The notes under the pieces were generated by a model. That model worked only from the letters and a program-made list of their open reading frames with translations, was not told where the DNA came from and ran no database searches. Below, piece after piece: positions 1-7,985 of a stretch of DNA of 64,000 nt. Numbering within the stretch: the stretch's first letter is position 1; each line of letters opens with the position of its first letter. The position numbers and the translations under genes were made by a program. Location of the stretch: positions 2,266,501 through 2,330,500 of the forward strand of contig NZ_CP019509.1 in NCBI RefSeq assembly GCF_002002905.1. Reading direction: 5' to 3'. The stretch comes from Aquaspirillum sp. LM1. GTDB lineage: Bacteria; Pseudomonadota; Gammaproteobacteria; Burkholderiales; Aquaspirillaceae.

Positions 1-1
1 C

Positions 2-85
2 ATGACCCGCCGGGTGGCGGAACAATGGCTGCGTCCGGCGCTGGCGCTAATGATGGCGCTGATTGGGGCCAAGCTGGTACTTTGA
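2..85 (+). CDS. C-terminal end of a membrane permease, probably TauE/SafE family (partial)
   Basis: An open frame enters from the left edge and stops with TGA at 83-85. The 27 visible residues are a basic stretch (TRRVAEQW) followed by a hydrophobic helix (LALMMALIGAKLVL). A last helix of this kind right at the stop is usual for TauE/SafE (DUF81) sulfite/sulfonate exporter-like permeases, but the fragment is too short for a firm family call. The remainder lies outside the window. No ribosome binding site or promoter is visible here. Confidence 0.4.
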   Translation: MTRRVAEQWLRPALALMMALIGAKLVL

Positions 86-205
86 CATCCTCTCTTTTCA
101 GCGCGCAGAGCAAGTGGTTCTCAAGAGCACATGAGTCGGTTCGCTTTATTGGCCTCAATCATCGGCCTGGAGCTATTACGAATCCTGTCGTTGCGCGATG
201 ACCGC

Positions 206-1118
206 CTAGTAGCTGTCAAGTCCCGCCTGATTGTAAATGCGCTTCTTGAACAATTCAGGTTTTTTCTTCTGCCATTCTTTCAGCGCCTGCACGGGCGAAA
301 GATGATTGAGCGCACGCAGCGGAATCTGCTGGTTGTAAGTGTTCACATAGCGCTCAAGCATCGTCTCCAACTCAGCCGCTGAAGCAAATCGGGTCTGGTT
401 CACCACCTCACTGATTCGGCCATTGAAGCGCTCAACCATGCCGTTTGTCTGTGGGTGGCGCGGCGGGCACAGGCGGTGCTCAATATTCAGCGCCGTGCAA
501 CGAGCATCAAAGACGTGGCACCCGGTTGGCTCACGCTTTTTGCTGGTGAAGCGGTCGGTGAACTGGCTGCCGTTGTCAGTGAGCAACCTGACGATCTTCA
601 TCGGTGCAGCACGTTCCAGCCGGTTTAAAAAGTCCACGCTGCTGCGCTCACTTTGGTCTGCATAGATATGCATGAACACCCAGCGGGTGGCGCGGTCGAT
701 GGCCACAAACAGGTAGCGCCGCGCTTTCTCGTCGGGCATCTGCGGTAAATACTTGATATCCATGTGCAGGAAACCTGGCTCATCATCCTTGAAGGTTTTG
801 ACTGGCGGCTGGATCTGGCCGGCATCAGCCAGCGCCTGGGCTTGCAGTTGACGCAGGTTGGCCACGCCATGAGGACGCAAGCAGCGATCCAGTCCAGAGC
901 GCGAGACATCCGGGTTGATGAATTCGCGCACCACAGCGACCAGGTCATCCAGTGCCAGGAGCGTCAGACTTCGCAAGGCCACGACAATCGCCTCCACTTG
1001 CGTGCGGTTGCCACGCTGATGTGTAGCGTTTTGCCAACTCAAGCAACGATGCGGCTGAGTTCTTGATCTCCGCTCGCGTACGAGGGGTGGTTCGAGCCTG
1101 GGCGTGGCCTTCACTCAT
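206..1118 (-). pseudogene. IS481-type DDE transposase, frameshifted with internal deletion
   Basis: The N-terminus starts at the ATG at 1118 (MSEGHAQARTTPRTRAEIK) and reads as a helix-turn-helix transposase leader up to LLELAKRY near 1022. The frame is then lost: a remnant of the HTH (ISVATARKWR) lies in a second frame, and the rest continues in a third frame from about 1000 (EAIVVALRSLTLLALDDL) to the stop at 206. The downstream part carries an rve integrase core with the DDE-type landmarks HMDIKYLP, LTDNGSQF and GMVERFNGRISE. About 20 linker residues between HTH and core seem to be missing. The protein cannot be made intact without frameshifting, so the element is dead unless supplied in trans. 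Terminal inverted repeats could not be assigned with confidence. Confidence 0.8.
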
Positions 1119-1228
1119 GTTGATTGCTCCGCTTTCAAGGAGCGGTCTCAATCAGACCACGCATCACGTCTCTTGCCCAGAAGAGTGGCCAGCTACGAAG
1201 GGAATATGATCACACGGGATGCAACAGC

Positions 1229-1274
1229 TAATGACCTGCATAACTGCGCGCTGCGTCAGGCATACAGGTCATTA
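1229..1274. repeat. 10-bp inverted repeat beside the MITE insertion
   Basis: TAATGACCTG at 1229-1238 is the exact reverse complement of CAGGTCATTA at 1265-1274, with 26 bases between. The right arm ends in the TA that borders the repeat element starting at 1275. It may be an older hairpin into which the element inserted, or an IS remnant; nothing decides between these. Confidence 0.4.
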
Positions 1275-1385
1275 GGGACGCGCTGATTTATTCAGAAAAA
1301 TCGTGTTTGCCAAAAGCAAAACCCAGCAAAATCAACATCCTGGATTCCCGCCTTCGCGGGAATGACGATTTTTTCAGCGTATCCT
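1275..1385 (+). repeat. MITE-like dispersed repeat, copy 1
   Basis: About 111 bp, starting GGGACGCGCTGATTTATTCAG and ending TTTTTTCAGCGTATCCT. The reverse complement of the end (AGGATACGCTGAAAAAA) resembles the start, giving imperfect terminal inverted repeats GGGA-YR-CGCTGA. TA dinucleotides border it at 1273-1274 and 1386-1387, as expected of an IS630/Tc1-type target duplication (inference). An internal hairpin ATTCCCGC-CTTC-GCGGGAAT lies near 1343-1362. Near-identical copies occur at 15398-15509 (same orientation) and 56108-56218 (opposite). It is non-coding and may act as a terminator for the island gene ending at 1395. Confidence 0.85.
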
Positions 1386-1394
1386 TAGAGGTAT

Positions 1395-2159
1395 TTATGC
1401 CTTTTTCTTCAACCAAGCGCCCGGCCAGTAAGTGACCATCTCGGTAATATTACCTTCGTTAAACGGAAAGCTCGGCTGCGTATTATTAAATTCGGGGTGC
1501 TGGGCAACAAACTCATCTGCTGCATTTTTTGGGTTATTCCAGCTCCAGTCGGCTTCAGTACGGGGAGCATTACCCAGCCAGTGCATGATACCATCGGTTG
1601 CCACAATGTAAGAACCCTGGGTCACCAGCGGAGCGTAGGCTTCCAGTTCACCCAGCACATGTTCCTTGCTGTGGCAGGAATCCAGCACCACCATGACCGT
1701 ATCCCCCGGCTTGATCTGCTGTTTTACTTGCTCCACAATCTCTGGGGCCGTCGAACTACCTTCGATCAGAGTCAGGTATTCGTACAATTCATGCGCTTCA
1801 ATGGCCGCACGATTGTGCGGACGGATCTCAATATCCACGCCAACCACACGCCCCTTGCCCATTGCTTTGAAAAGGCTGGCGTAAAAAATCAGTGACCCAC
1901 CATGAGCAATCCCGGTTTCGATCAGCACATCGGGTTTGACCTGATAAATCACTTCCTGAATACGCAGCATATCTTCCGGCAGCTGAATAACTGGGCGCCC
2001 CATCCAGGCAAACGAATACACATATTTATTGTCCCAGCCGCTGCGCAGCCAGGCTTTGGAAATCACCGAAAACGCTTCGGCGGTGCCGATCGGGTAGCGC
2101 TGTTCGCCGGCAGCGGTGGTTTCGCTGACCCAGCCATTTTCCATATCAATCTGAATCAT
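1395..2159 (-). CDS. CmcI/cephalosporin-hydroxylase-family SAM-dependent methyltransferase
   Basis: A 254-residue protein of the CmcI family (Pfam cephalosporin hydroxylase), a class I methyltransferase fold often used for sugar O-methylation. Visible landmarks are LIETGIAHGGSLIFYAS around residues 79-95 (SAM-binding loop), VVGVDIEIRPHN (acidic residue after strand 2) and VMVVLDSCHSKEHV (strand 4 and metal/substrate region). The ATG at 2159 follows seven bases after the stop of no other gene; it is the last gene of the minus-strand run and lies 8 bases after the TylF-like gene. Its base composition is closer to the rfb genes than to its A+T-rich upstream neighbour. Inferred role: O-methylation of the sugar made by the cluster. 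The exact hydroxyl modified cannot be read from sequence. Confidence 0.75.
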   Translation of the reverse strand: MIQIDMENGWVSETTAAGEQRYPIGTAEAFSVISKAWLRSGWDNKYVYSFAWMGRPVIQLPEDMLRIQEVIYQVKPDVLIETGIAHGGSLIFYASLFKAMGKGRVVGVDIEIRPHNRAAIEAHELYEYLTLIEGSSTAPEIVEQVKQQIKPGDTVMVVLDSCHSKEHVLGELEAYAPLVTQGSYIVATDGIMHWLGNAPRTEADWSWNNPKNAADEFVAQHPEFNNTQPSFPFNEGNITEMVTYWPGAWLKKKA

Positions 2160-2166
2160 GATTTTC

Positions 2167-2913
2167 TCACTTAATGATTAAACCTTGGCCAGTAGGCAAT
2201 TCGAGCACACGATAGCCACGCTGTGCGAACCAAGGGTCTTCGGCCAATTTTTGTCCTCGATATCCAATCCAACCATAATCATCAAGAATCAAGACTGCTC
2301 CTGGGACCATTCTATCAAAAAGCATGTCTAGAGCTGCAACTTCTGGCTCAGCGTTATTCAAGTCGAGATGCATGAATGCAATTTTCTTGGGTGATACAAC
2401 CTCCAATATCTCAGGGACTTTACCTTGTGTAACAGTTGCGTTTGGCACATCGGAAAACCGATCTTTTACCCATGCGTATAGCTGTTTACTATGCTCTGGC
2501 ATGGCATGATGTGGCAAACTAGGGTCATGATCAAAAAGATCATATAAATAATAGTGGCGATCCGGATGTTGGCTAAAGTCCAAATAATCGCATACAATTC
2601 TTGCTGTCATACCTTTGTAGCAAGCACATTCAACAAAATCCCCCTCTCCAAGCCGCATTCCATTGAGCGCCCCCCACACAACGACATAGATACGCCATAA
2701 AATTGAATCTTCAATTTGAGTTTGGGAGTGCTTTGCATGGCTTTCCATGAGCTTTGTGTCTTCAAGAAAGCTAAGGTTTCTGCCATAAGTAAATAAATTA
2801 TCGCCAGCATAAATCCCTTCCTTATGAGCAATATTATTAATGGCCTGCTGGATGCCACTTAAAAAGCCTTCATTGTTTTCAAGACAGAAGAATGCACCAG
2901 GTAAATGGTTCAA
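2167..2913 (-). CDS. TylF/MycF-type O-methyltransferase
   Basis: A 248-residue protein resembling macrocin O-methyltransferases (TylF/MycF), metal- and SAM-dependent enzymes that methylate sugar hydroxyls. VECACYKGMTARIVCDYL around residues 96-113 is the SAM site; FMHLDLNNAEPE and LILDDYGWIGY carry the Asp residues that bind metal in the family. The likely start is TTG at 2913, because a good Shine-Dalgarno AAGGA sits 7 bases upstream and the next in-frame ATG would remove much of the N-terminus. The gene is visibly more A+T-rich than the rfb genes upstream of it, pointing to a separate origin. Together with the CmcI-like gene it suggests a di-O-methylated sugar; that is inference. Confidence 0.72.
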   Translation of the reverse strand: MNHLPGAFFCLENNEGFLSGIQQAINNIAHKEGIYAGDNLFTYGRNLSFLEDTKLMESHAKHSQTQIEDSILWRIYVVVWGALNGMRLGEGDFVECACYKGMTARIVCDYLDFSQHPDRHYYLYDLFDHDPSLPHHAMPEHSKQLYAWVKDRFSDVPNATVTQGKVPEILEVVSPKKIAFMHLDLNNAEPEVAALDMLFDRMVPGAVLILDDYGWIGYRGQKLAEDPWFAQRGYRVLELPTGQGLIIK

Positions 2914-2932
2914 TTTTTAATCCTTTTTGTGT

Positions 2933-3754
2933 TTAGGTTGTTTCGTTAAGGAATGCACGTAAAGTATATAGTGGAGATATTGGAGTAAAATTAAATTCTT
3001 TCTTTAAGCGATCTATATTAATAGAAGGAAAACGCGTCTCTTTAGCTCCGCCATTGATGGTAACATGTGCTTTAGTTGTATTGCAAATAAACTGCAGAAT
3101 GTCCCGATGGCTTAGTTGCTGGCCGCTGGCCAGGTTGTAGCAGCGCGCCTGGCCATAGCTGGCGATATGTTCCAACATGCTGGTGACATCAGCCAGGGCA
3201 ATATAGTCTTTGGCCGAATCCAGGCTGCTATTGAGCTGGATGGCACCGGTGGCCAGCGCCTCACGCAGCAGGGCGTAAATAAAGTTGTCTGATGTCAGAT
3301 CGCCGCCCACCACATTGGACAGCCGTACCACGCGCACCGGTCTTTCTGGACGGTGAGCGGCATGGCACAGCGACTCGCCCATCAGCTTGGATAGATTGTA
3401 CAGTTGATCCGGTGCTTCTGGCCGAACGGTCAATGGGGCATCTTCATGGCCAGTGTCGCCACCCAGGTATACGCGGGTGGAGGACAGATAGGTCAGGGAG
3501 GCAAACTGACCGTCGGCCAGTAACTGGCGCAGCACACCCACATGAGCATCCACGGTGTCCCATGGCCGGCTGCGAAAATCCGCTGTCAGGCCGATGCAGT
3601 ACACCACGTGCCCGCGCAGGCTGGCGCTGAGTTCAGTGGGCGACAACTGGCGTGCAGGGGTATGTACCTCATGGCCGCGCGCACTCAGCCATTGGCTTAA
3701 GGCCTGGCCGACAAAACCTTGTGCACCCAGTACGGTGAAGACATCAGTACTCAT
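2933..3754 (-). CDS. NAD(P)-dependent sugar epimerase/ketoreductase
   Basis: A 273-residue short-chain dehydrogenase of the extended epimerase/dehydratase type. The nucleotide-binding motif is TVLGAQGFVGQALSQWL at residues 6-22, and the catalytic YxxxK is in YNLSKLMGES. The start is the ATG at 3754, overlapping the stop of the acetyltransferase gene by four bases (ATGA), so the two are translationally coupled. In pathways starting from CDP-4-keto-6-deoxyglucose, such an enzyme usually performs the final C4 keto reduction; that assignment is inference. The coding sequence changes sharply in composition near 3115: the C-terminal ~60 codons are A+T-rich like the next gene, while the rest matches the rfb block. 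The gene therefore looks like a recombinant mosaic. Confidence 0.75.
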   Translation of the reverse strand: MSTDVFTVLGAQGFVGQALSQWLSARGHEVHTPARQLSPTELSASLRGHVVYCIGLTADFRSRPWDTVDAHVGVLRQLLADGQFASLTYLSSTRVYLGGDTGHEDAPLTVRPEAPDQLYNLSKLMGESLCHAAHRPERPVRVVRLSNVVGGDLTSDNFIYALLREALATGAIQLNSSLDSAKDYIALADVTSMLEHIASYGQARCYNLASGQQLSHRDILQFICNTTKAHVTINGGAKETRFPSINIDRLKKEFNFTPISPLYTLRAFLNETT

Positions 3755-4239
3755 TCCCGCCACCCAATCACCGCCAGAGGCTGGCCAGCATTGATCGAAT
3801 AGGCAGCCACTTCGCCGCGCACGACTGCGCCAGCACCAATCACGCAACCATGGCGCAGGATGGCACCATCCAGAATCACGCAATTGGCACCAATCCAGAC
3901 ATCATCTTCAATGACAATGCCGCCCTTGCTGGGACGAAAGCCTTGCTGACGGATGGGAATATCGCGGCGGCGGTATTCGTGGTTGACCGGAGCAAAGGTG
4001 CAGTTGGCGGCAATCGCTACATCGTCACCAATCTGGATGCCGTTGCCGGTGTAGAGCACACAGCCGGAATTGATCACCGTGCGGGCACCAATGATCAGAT
4101 CACCGCTCCCCCCTGCCGGCTTGATTTTGACAAAAGCATCCAGTACCGACTGTTCGCCGATCGCAATCCGGGTGCCACGGGTAGAATCTTCAATGTCCGC
4201 CAGGGTAGAAATGCGGGCGGTAGGGTGCAAGTCGATCAT
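3751..4239 (-). CDS. Left-handed beta-helix acyltransferase (hexapeptide-repeat family)
   Basis: A 162-residue protein of imperfect hexapeptide repeats (IAIGEQSVLDAFVKIK, LIIGARTVINSGCVLYTG, IQIGDDVAIAANCTFAP, IVIEDDVWIGANCVIL), typical of WbbJ/maa-type O-acetyltransferases. NHEYRRRDIPIRQQG is the usual loop carrying the catalytic His of the family. The ATG at 4239 is preferred; a TTG six bases upstream also fits the frame. It lies six bases beyond the stop of the 3,5-epimerase gene and overlaps the next gene by ATGA. Inferred role: acetylation of the cluster's sugar, or of an amino group if one is present, although no aminotransferase is seen here. Confidence 0.75.
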   Translation of the reverse strand: MIDLHPTARISTLADIEDSTRGTRIAIGEQSVLDAFVKIKPAGGSGDLIIGARTVINSGCVLYTGNGIQIGDDVAIAANCTFAPVNHEYRRRDIPIRQQGFRPSKGGIVIEDDVWIGANCVILDGAILRHGCVIGAGAVVRGEVAAYSINAGQPLAVIGWRE

Positions 4240-4245
4240 GAGCAA

Positions 4246-4776
4246 TCAGTTCTGGTAAAGCGGGTAGCTGGCATCACGCTCAGACAGGATTGGCTCAGCC
4301 AGCGGCCAGTCGATGGCAAAGGCGGGGTCATTCCAGCGTACGCCGCAGCTGTAGCCAGGCACATAGGCCTGCGCCATCTGATAAAAAACTTCCGAGTGGT
4401 CTTCCAGGGTCTGGAAGCCATGCGCCACCCCTTTCGGGATGTACAGTGTGTGGTGGTTGTCTGCTGATAGCTCCACCGCATGCCAGCACAGATAGCTGGG
4501 TGAGTCGCAGCGCAAATCCAGGATCACATCGTAAATGCGGCCCTGGGTGACGCGCACCAGCTTGATTTCTTCATGCGGTGCGGTCTGGTAGTGCATGCCG
4601 CGCAGTGTGCCGCATTTCTGGTTAAACGACACACTTTGCTGCAACATGCGCCCTTCCAGGCCATGTGCGGCCAGAGTATCGACGCACAGGCTGCGGGCAA
4701 AGAAGCCGCGCTCATCAAGGATGGGCTCGATCTCCAGCAACCAGGCACCGGCAATTGGTGTTTCGCTCAGTTTCAC
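4246..4776 (-). CDS. RfbC-like 3,5-epimerase of a nucleotide-linked 4-keto sugar
   Basis: A 176-residue cupin protein of the dTDP-4-dehydrorhamnose 3,5-epimerase family. Family landmarks are ERGFFARSLC, NQKCGTLRGMHYQ (containing the catalytic His region), DVILDLR and YIPKGVAHGFQTLED. The start is GTG at 4776, overlapping the TGA of the upstream methyltransferase (GTGA); a longer frame would add an unconserved leader. Given the CDP-type genes upstream, the substrate is probably the CDP-linked C-methylated 4-ketohexose rather than dTDP-4-keto-rhamnose. Epimerising C5, with or without C3, would give an L-configured sugar; the specificity is inference. Confidence 0.8.
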   Translation of the reverse strand: MKLSETPIAGAWLLEIEPILDERGFFARSLCVDTLAAHGLEGRMLQQSVSFNQKCGTLRGMHYQTAPHEEIKLVRVTQGRIYDVILDLRCDSPSYLCWHAVELSADNHHTLYIPKGVAHGFQTLEDHSEVFYQMAQAYVPGYSCGVRWNDPAFAIDWPLAEPILSERDASYPLYQN

Positions 4777-6005
4777 CCGACAAACTCCACCTGCGGAATC
4801 GGCACGGCAAAGCGCCCGCCCCATTCGCGGATATAGCCATGGGCGGCAATGATTTCATCCTTGAGGTTCCACGGCAGGATCAGCACGATATCCGGCTTGG
4901 CTTCACGCAGTTTTTCCGGGGCGTACACCGGAATGCGTGTGCCCGGCAACCAGGTACCTTGCTTGTGCGGGCTGGCGTCTACGGTAAAGTCGATCAGATC
5001 GGTGCGCACACCACAGTAGTTGAGCAGGGTATTGCCCTTGGCTGGTGCGCCGTAACCAGCCACGCGCAGACTTTGCTCCTTGGCGTCGATCAAGAAGCGC
5101 AGCAGCGCGCGCTTGGTCTGGTCCACCTGGGCGGAAAACCGGGTGTAGGTGTCAATCTCGGCCAGGCCAGCGGCGGCTTCCTTGTCGCGCACCGATTGCA
5201 GGCCAGGCTGGCTGGCATGCGGGCCATTGTGGTGCTGGGCAAAGATGCGCAGCGAGCCACCGTGGGTAGGCAGTTCTTCCACATCAAACAGCGCCAGACC
5301 ATGACGGGCAAAGATGCGCTCCACTGCCAGCAGCGACAGGTAGGAAAAGTGTTCGTGGTAAATGGTGTCGAACTGATTGTGGCGAATCAGGTTAAGCAGG
5401 TGGGGGAATTCCATGGTGATGACCCCGCCCGGCTTGAGTGCCACTTTCAGCCCACCCACAAAATCATTGATGTCCGGCACATGTGCCAGCACATTGTTGC
5501 CCAGCAGCAGGTCGGCGGCATGGCCGGCGGCAACCAGCTCGCCAGCGGTGGCCACACCAAAGAATTTCACCCAGGTGGGAATGCCCTTGCTGATCGCCAC
5601 ATCGGCGGTATTGCCGGTGGGCTCCACACCCAGCGCAGGGATGCCGGCAGCGACAAAGTTTTGCAGCAGGTAGCCGTCGTTGCTGGCGATTTCCACCACC
5701 TGACTGCGGGCATTCAGGCCAAAGCGGGCAGTCATCGCCTCGCTGTAGTGCTTGGCGTGGGCCAGCCAGCTGCTGGAGTAAGAGGAAAAATAGGCGTATT
5801 CATCGTTGAAGATGTTTTCTGCCTGCTCAAATTCTTCCAGCTGCACCAGCTGGCAGTTTGGGCATACCCAGGCATGCAGCGGGTAGAACACCTCGCCCTG
5901 ATTCAGCCGCTCGGCTTTCACATAGGAGTTGGACAGCGGCGACAGACCCAGATCGGCAAAGGTGTGGGTCAGCGGCGTATGGCAAAAGCGGCAATGACGG
6001 GACAT
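4773..6005 (-). CDS. NovU/TylC3-type sugar C-methyltransferase
   Basis: A 410-residue, three-domain protein. The N-terminal zinc-binding domain has CRFC at residues 5-8 and CPNCQLVQ near 49-56. A central SAM methyltransferase domain carries VVEIASNDGYLLQNF near residue 103 and LLLGNNVLAHVPDINDF. A C-terminal domain with VAGYGAPAKGNTLLNY matches the C-methyltransferase C-terminal Pfam family. TylC3 and NovU transfer a methyl to carbon 3 or 5 of an NDP-4-keto-6-deoxy sugar, giving a branched sugar. Directly downstream of rfbG (six-base gap) and overlapping the epimerase gene, it should act on the 4-keto product of RfbG. Which carbon is methylated is not decided by sequence. Confidence 0.85.
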   Translation of the reverse strand: MSRHCRFCHTPLTHTFADLGLSPLSNSYVKAERLNQGEVFYPLHAWVCPNCQLVQLEEFEQAENIFNDEYAYFSSYSSSWLAHAKHYSEAMTARFGLNARSQVVEIASNDGYLLQNFVAAGIPALGVEPTGNTADVAISKGIPTWVKFFGVATAGELVAAGHAADLLLGNNVLAHVPDINDFVGGLKVALKPGGVITMEFPHLLNLIRHNQFDTIYHEHFSYLSLLAVERIFARHGLALFDVEELPTHGGSLRIFAQHHNGPHASQPGLQSVRDKEAAAGLAEIDTYTRFSAQVDQTKRALLRFLIDAKEQSLRVAGYGAPAKGNTLLNYCGVRTDLIDFTVDASPHKQGTWLPGTRIPVYAPEKLREAKPDIVLILPWNLKDEIIAAHGYIREWGGRFAVPIPQVEFVG

Positions 6006-6011
6006 GATGAT

Positions 6012-7106
6012 TTACGCTTGGGTTGGAGTGGAATCGGCAGCGTGGTACTGGGCAATCTGCGCCAGACACACCTGACGGGCAGCTTCGCCATGACAAAGCA
6101 CTCGACGATACCAGTCTACCGTGTGAAACAGGGTTTTGTCGAAATCCCAGCGCGGCTGCCAGCCCAGGTGGCGGCGAGCCTTGCTGATATCCAGCTTTAA
6201 CGTCCCGGCTTCGTGCAACTTGAGCGGATCGCCGCTGATATTCAGCGAACCGCTGCCCCAATGGCGCAGCATGCCAGCGGCCAGCTCGCCAACGGGCACG
6301 GTATTACCCGGCTCCGGGCCAAAGTTGAAGCCGCCCGCTGCCACCGGATTGCCGGCATATTGCTGCTCGGCCAGCACCAGATAACCGGACAAGGGTTCCA
6401 GCACATGCTGCCACGGGCGGATCGCCCCAGGCGAGCGGATATCGATGGGTTTTTCGTCTAGCAGCGCGCGGATGCAGTCGGGCACAATCCGGTCGGCGGC
6501 CCAGTCGCCACCGCCAATCACATTGCCAGCCCGCGCCGAAGCCAGCTGAATGCCGGCGTCAGTCATGAACGAACGGCGATAGCTGTCCACCACCAGCTCG
6601 GCGCAGGCCTTGCTGTTGCTGTACGGGTCATGCCCGCCCAGCCGGTCGGTTTCCCGGTAGGGGTATTCCCACTCGCGGTTGTCGTAGCACTTGTCGGTGG
6701 TGATCACCTGCACCACTTTGACCGACGGCACCCTGCGTGAGGCTTCCAGCACATTGGCCGTACCCATCACATTGGTAGCGTAGGTGGTCAGCGGGTCGGC
6801 GTAGGAGGCGCGTACCAGTGGTTGTGCGGCCAGATGCAGCACAATTTCCGCTTCGGCTTCGGCCAGTGCATCGGCCACGGCGCGGGCGTCGCGGATATCG
6901 TCGATCACCGAGTGCATGCCGTTGGCCACATCCGCCAGGGTGAACAGTGCCGGCAGGGTATCGGGTGCCAGCGCATAGCCGGTGACTTTTGCCCCCATCT
7001 GCTGCAGCCACAGCGCCAGCCAGCCGCCCTTGAAGCCGGTGTGCCCGGTCAGAAACACCTTGCGGCCACGCCAGAAGGCCGGATTGGGCAGGGTGTGCTG
7101 GCTCAT
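6012..7106 (-). CDS. rfbG: CDP-glucose 4,6-dehydratase
   Basis: A 364-residue extended SDR that converts CDP-D-glucose to CDP-4-keto-6-deoxy-D-glucose. [18 protein letters not shown] near residues 16-33 is the RfbG form of the NAD-binding motif; [18 protein letters not shown] and [12 protein letters not shown] contain the catalytic Thr/Asp/Lys region and the YxxxK. The ATG at 7106 overlaps the rfbF stop (ATGA), and a longer upstream frame is rejected because it runs through rfbF. Length is normal for the family. It supplies the intermediate used by the downstream C-methyltransferase. No RfbH-type 3-dehydrase is present, so the sugar probably keeps its 3-hydroxyl. Confidence 0.92.
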   Translation of the reverse strand: MSQHTLPNPAFWRGRKVFLTGHTGFKGGWLALWLQQMGAKVTGYALAPDTLPALFTLADVANGMHSVIDDIRDARAVADALAEAEAEIVLHLAAQPLVRASYADPLTTYATNVMGTANVLEASRRVPSVKVVQVITTDKCYDNREWEYPYRETDRLGGHDPYSNSKACAELVVDSYRRSFMTDAGIQLASARAGNVIGGGDWAADRIVPDCIRALLDEKPIDIRSPGAIRPWQHVLEPLSGYLVLAEQQYAGNPVAAGGFNFGPEPGNTVPVGELAAGMLRHWGSGSLNISGDPLKLHEAGTLKLDISKARRHLGWQPRWDFDKTLFHTVDWYRRVLCHGEAARQVCLAQIAQYHAADSTPTQA

Positions 7107-7876
7107 GCCTGCCACACTTTCCACGGGGCAGTCTTGTTTTGCCAGAGCTCTTCCAGCAGGTTTTTCTCGCGCAGGGTGTCCATTGCCTGCCAGAAGCCTT
7201 CGTGCTGGTAAGCTTGCAGTTGGCCTTCGCTGGCCAGCGCAATCAGCGGTTCCTGTTCCCAAGTGGTGTCGTCGCTGTCAATGTAGTCAAGCACCTTGGG
7301 TGACAACACAAAAAAACCGCCATTGATCCAGCCGCCATCACCTTTGGGTTTTTCCTGAAAGCCCAGCACGCTGTTGCCGTCCATGGCCAGTGCGCCATAG
7401 CGGCCTGGCGGCTGAATGGCGGTGACCGTGGCCAGCTTGCCGTGGGCGTGATGGAATTCAACTAGCTTGCCGATGTCCACGTCAGCCACGCCGTCGCCAT
7501 AGGTAAAGCAGAAGTCGCTGTCATCCAGATACTCGCGCACCCGGCGCAGACGGCCACCGGTCATCGAGTTTTCACCGGTGTTGACCAGGGTGACTTTCCA
7601 CGGTTCGGCGCTTTTGTGGTGAACATGCATCTGGTTGCTGCTCATGTCGAAAGTCACGTCAGACATGTGCAGGAAGTAGTTGGCAAAGTACTCCTTGATC
7701 ATATAGCCCTTGTAGCCCAGGCAGATCACGAAGTCATTGATTCCATAATGGGAATAGATCTTCATGATGTGCCAGAGAATGGGCTTGCCACCAATGTCGA
7801 TCATTGGCTTGGGGCGCAGGTGGGATTCTTCACTGATGCGGGTGCCAAAGCCCCCGGCGAGGATGACGGCTTTCAT
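7103..7876 (-). CDS. rfbF: Glucose-1-phosphate cytidylyltransferase
   Basis: A 257-residue nucleotidyltransferase making CDP-glucose from glucose-1-phosphate and CTP, the first step of CDP-deoxysugar synthesis. The signature [15 protein letters not shown] is at residues 4-18, with [13 protein letters not shown] following, the catalytic Asp in [12 protein letters not shown] and the family motif [10 protein letters not shown]. The ATG is at 7876. The 109-base gap upstream (7877-7985) is A+T-rich and probably holds the promoter for the eight-gene sugar operon, though no clear consensus box was found. Gene order rfbF-rfbG-C-methyltransferase-epimerase is a recognised module in polysaccharide and glycosylation loci. 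Confidence 0.92.
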   Translation of the reverse strand: MKAVILAGGFGTRISEESHLRPKPMIDIGGKPILWHIMKIYSHYGINDFVICLGYKGYMIKEYFANYFLHMSDVTFDMSSNQMHVHHKSAEPWKVTLVNTGENSMTGGRLRRVREYLDDSDFCFTYGDGVADVDIGKLVEFHHAHGKLATVTAIQPPGRYGALAMDGNSVLGFQEKPKGDGGWINGGFFVLSPKVLDYIDSDDTTWEQEPLIALASEGQLQAYQHEGFWQAMDTLREKNLLEELWQNKTAPWKVWQA

Positions 7877-7985
7877 GATGCGAAATATTCCATATGCTAG
7901 ATTGTAAGTACGATTATGGTAAAACCATATAATGAGTGATGTTTTTTAAGGATGGTATTATCATGCTAATGATTTAAAATAGCGG

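Noticed and set aside
4665-6200. A 511-codon open frame on the plus strand
   Set aside because: It is antisense to the epimerase, C-methyltransferase and rfbG genes, whose minus-strand frames have clear family motifs; the plus-strand translation resembles no protein and is a by-product of codon bias.
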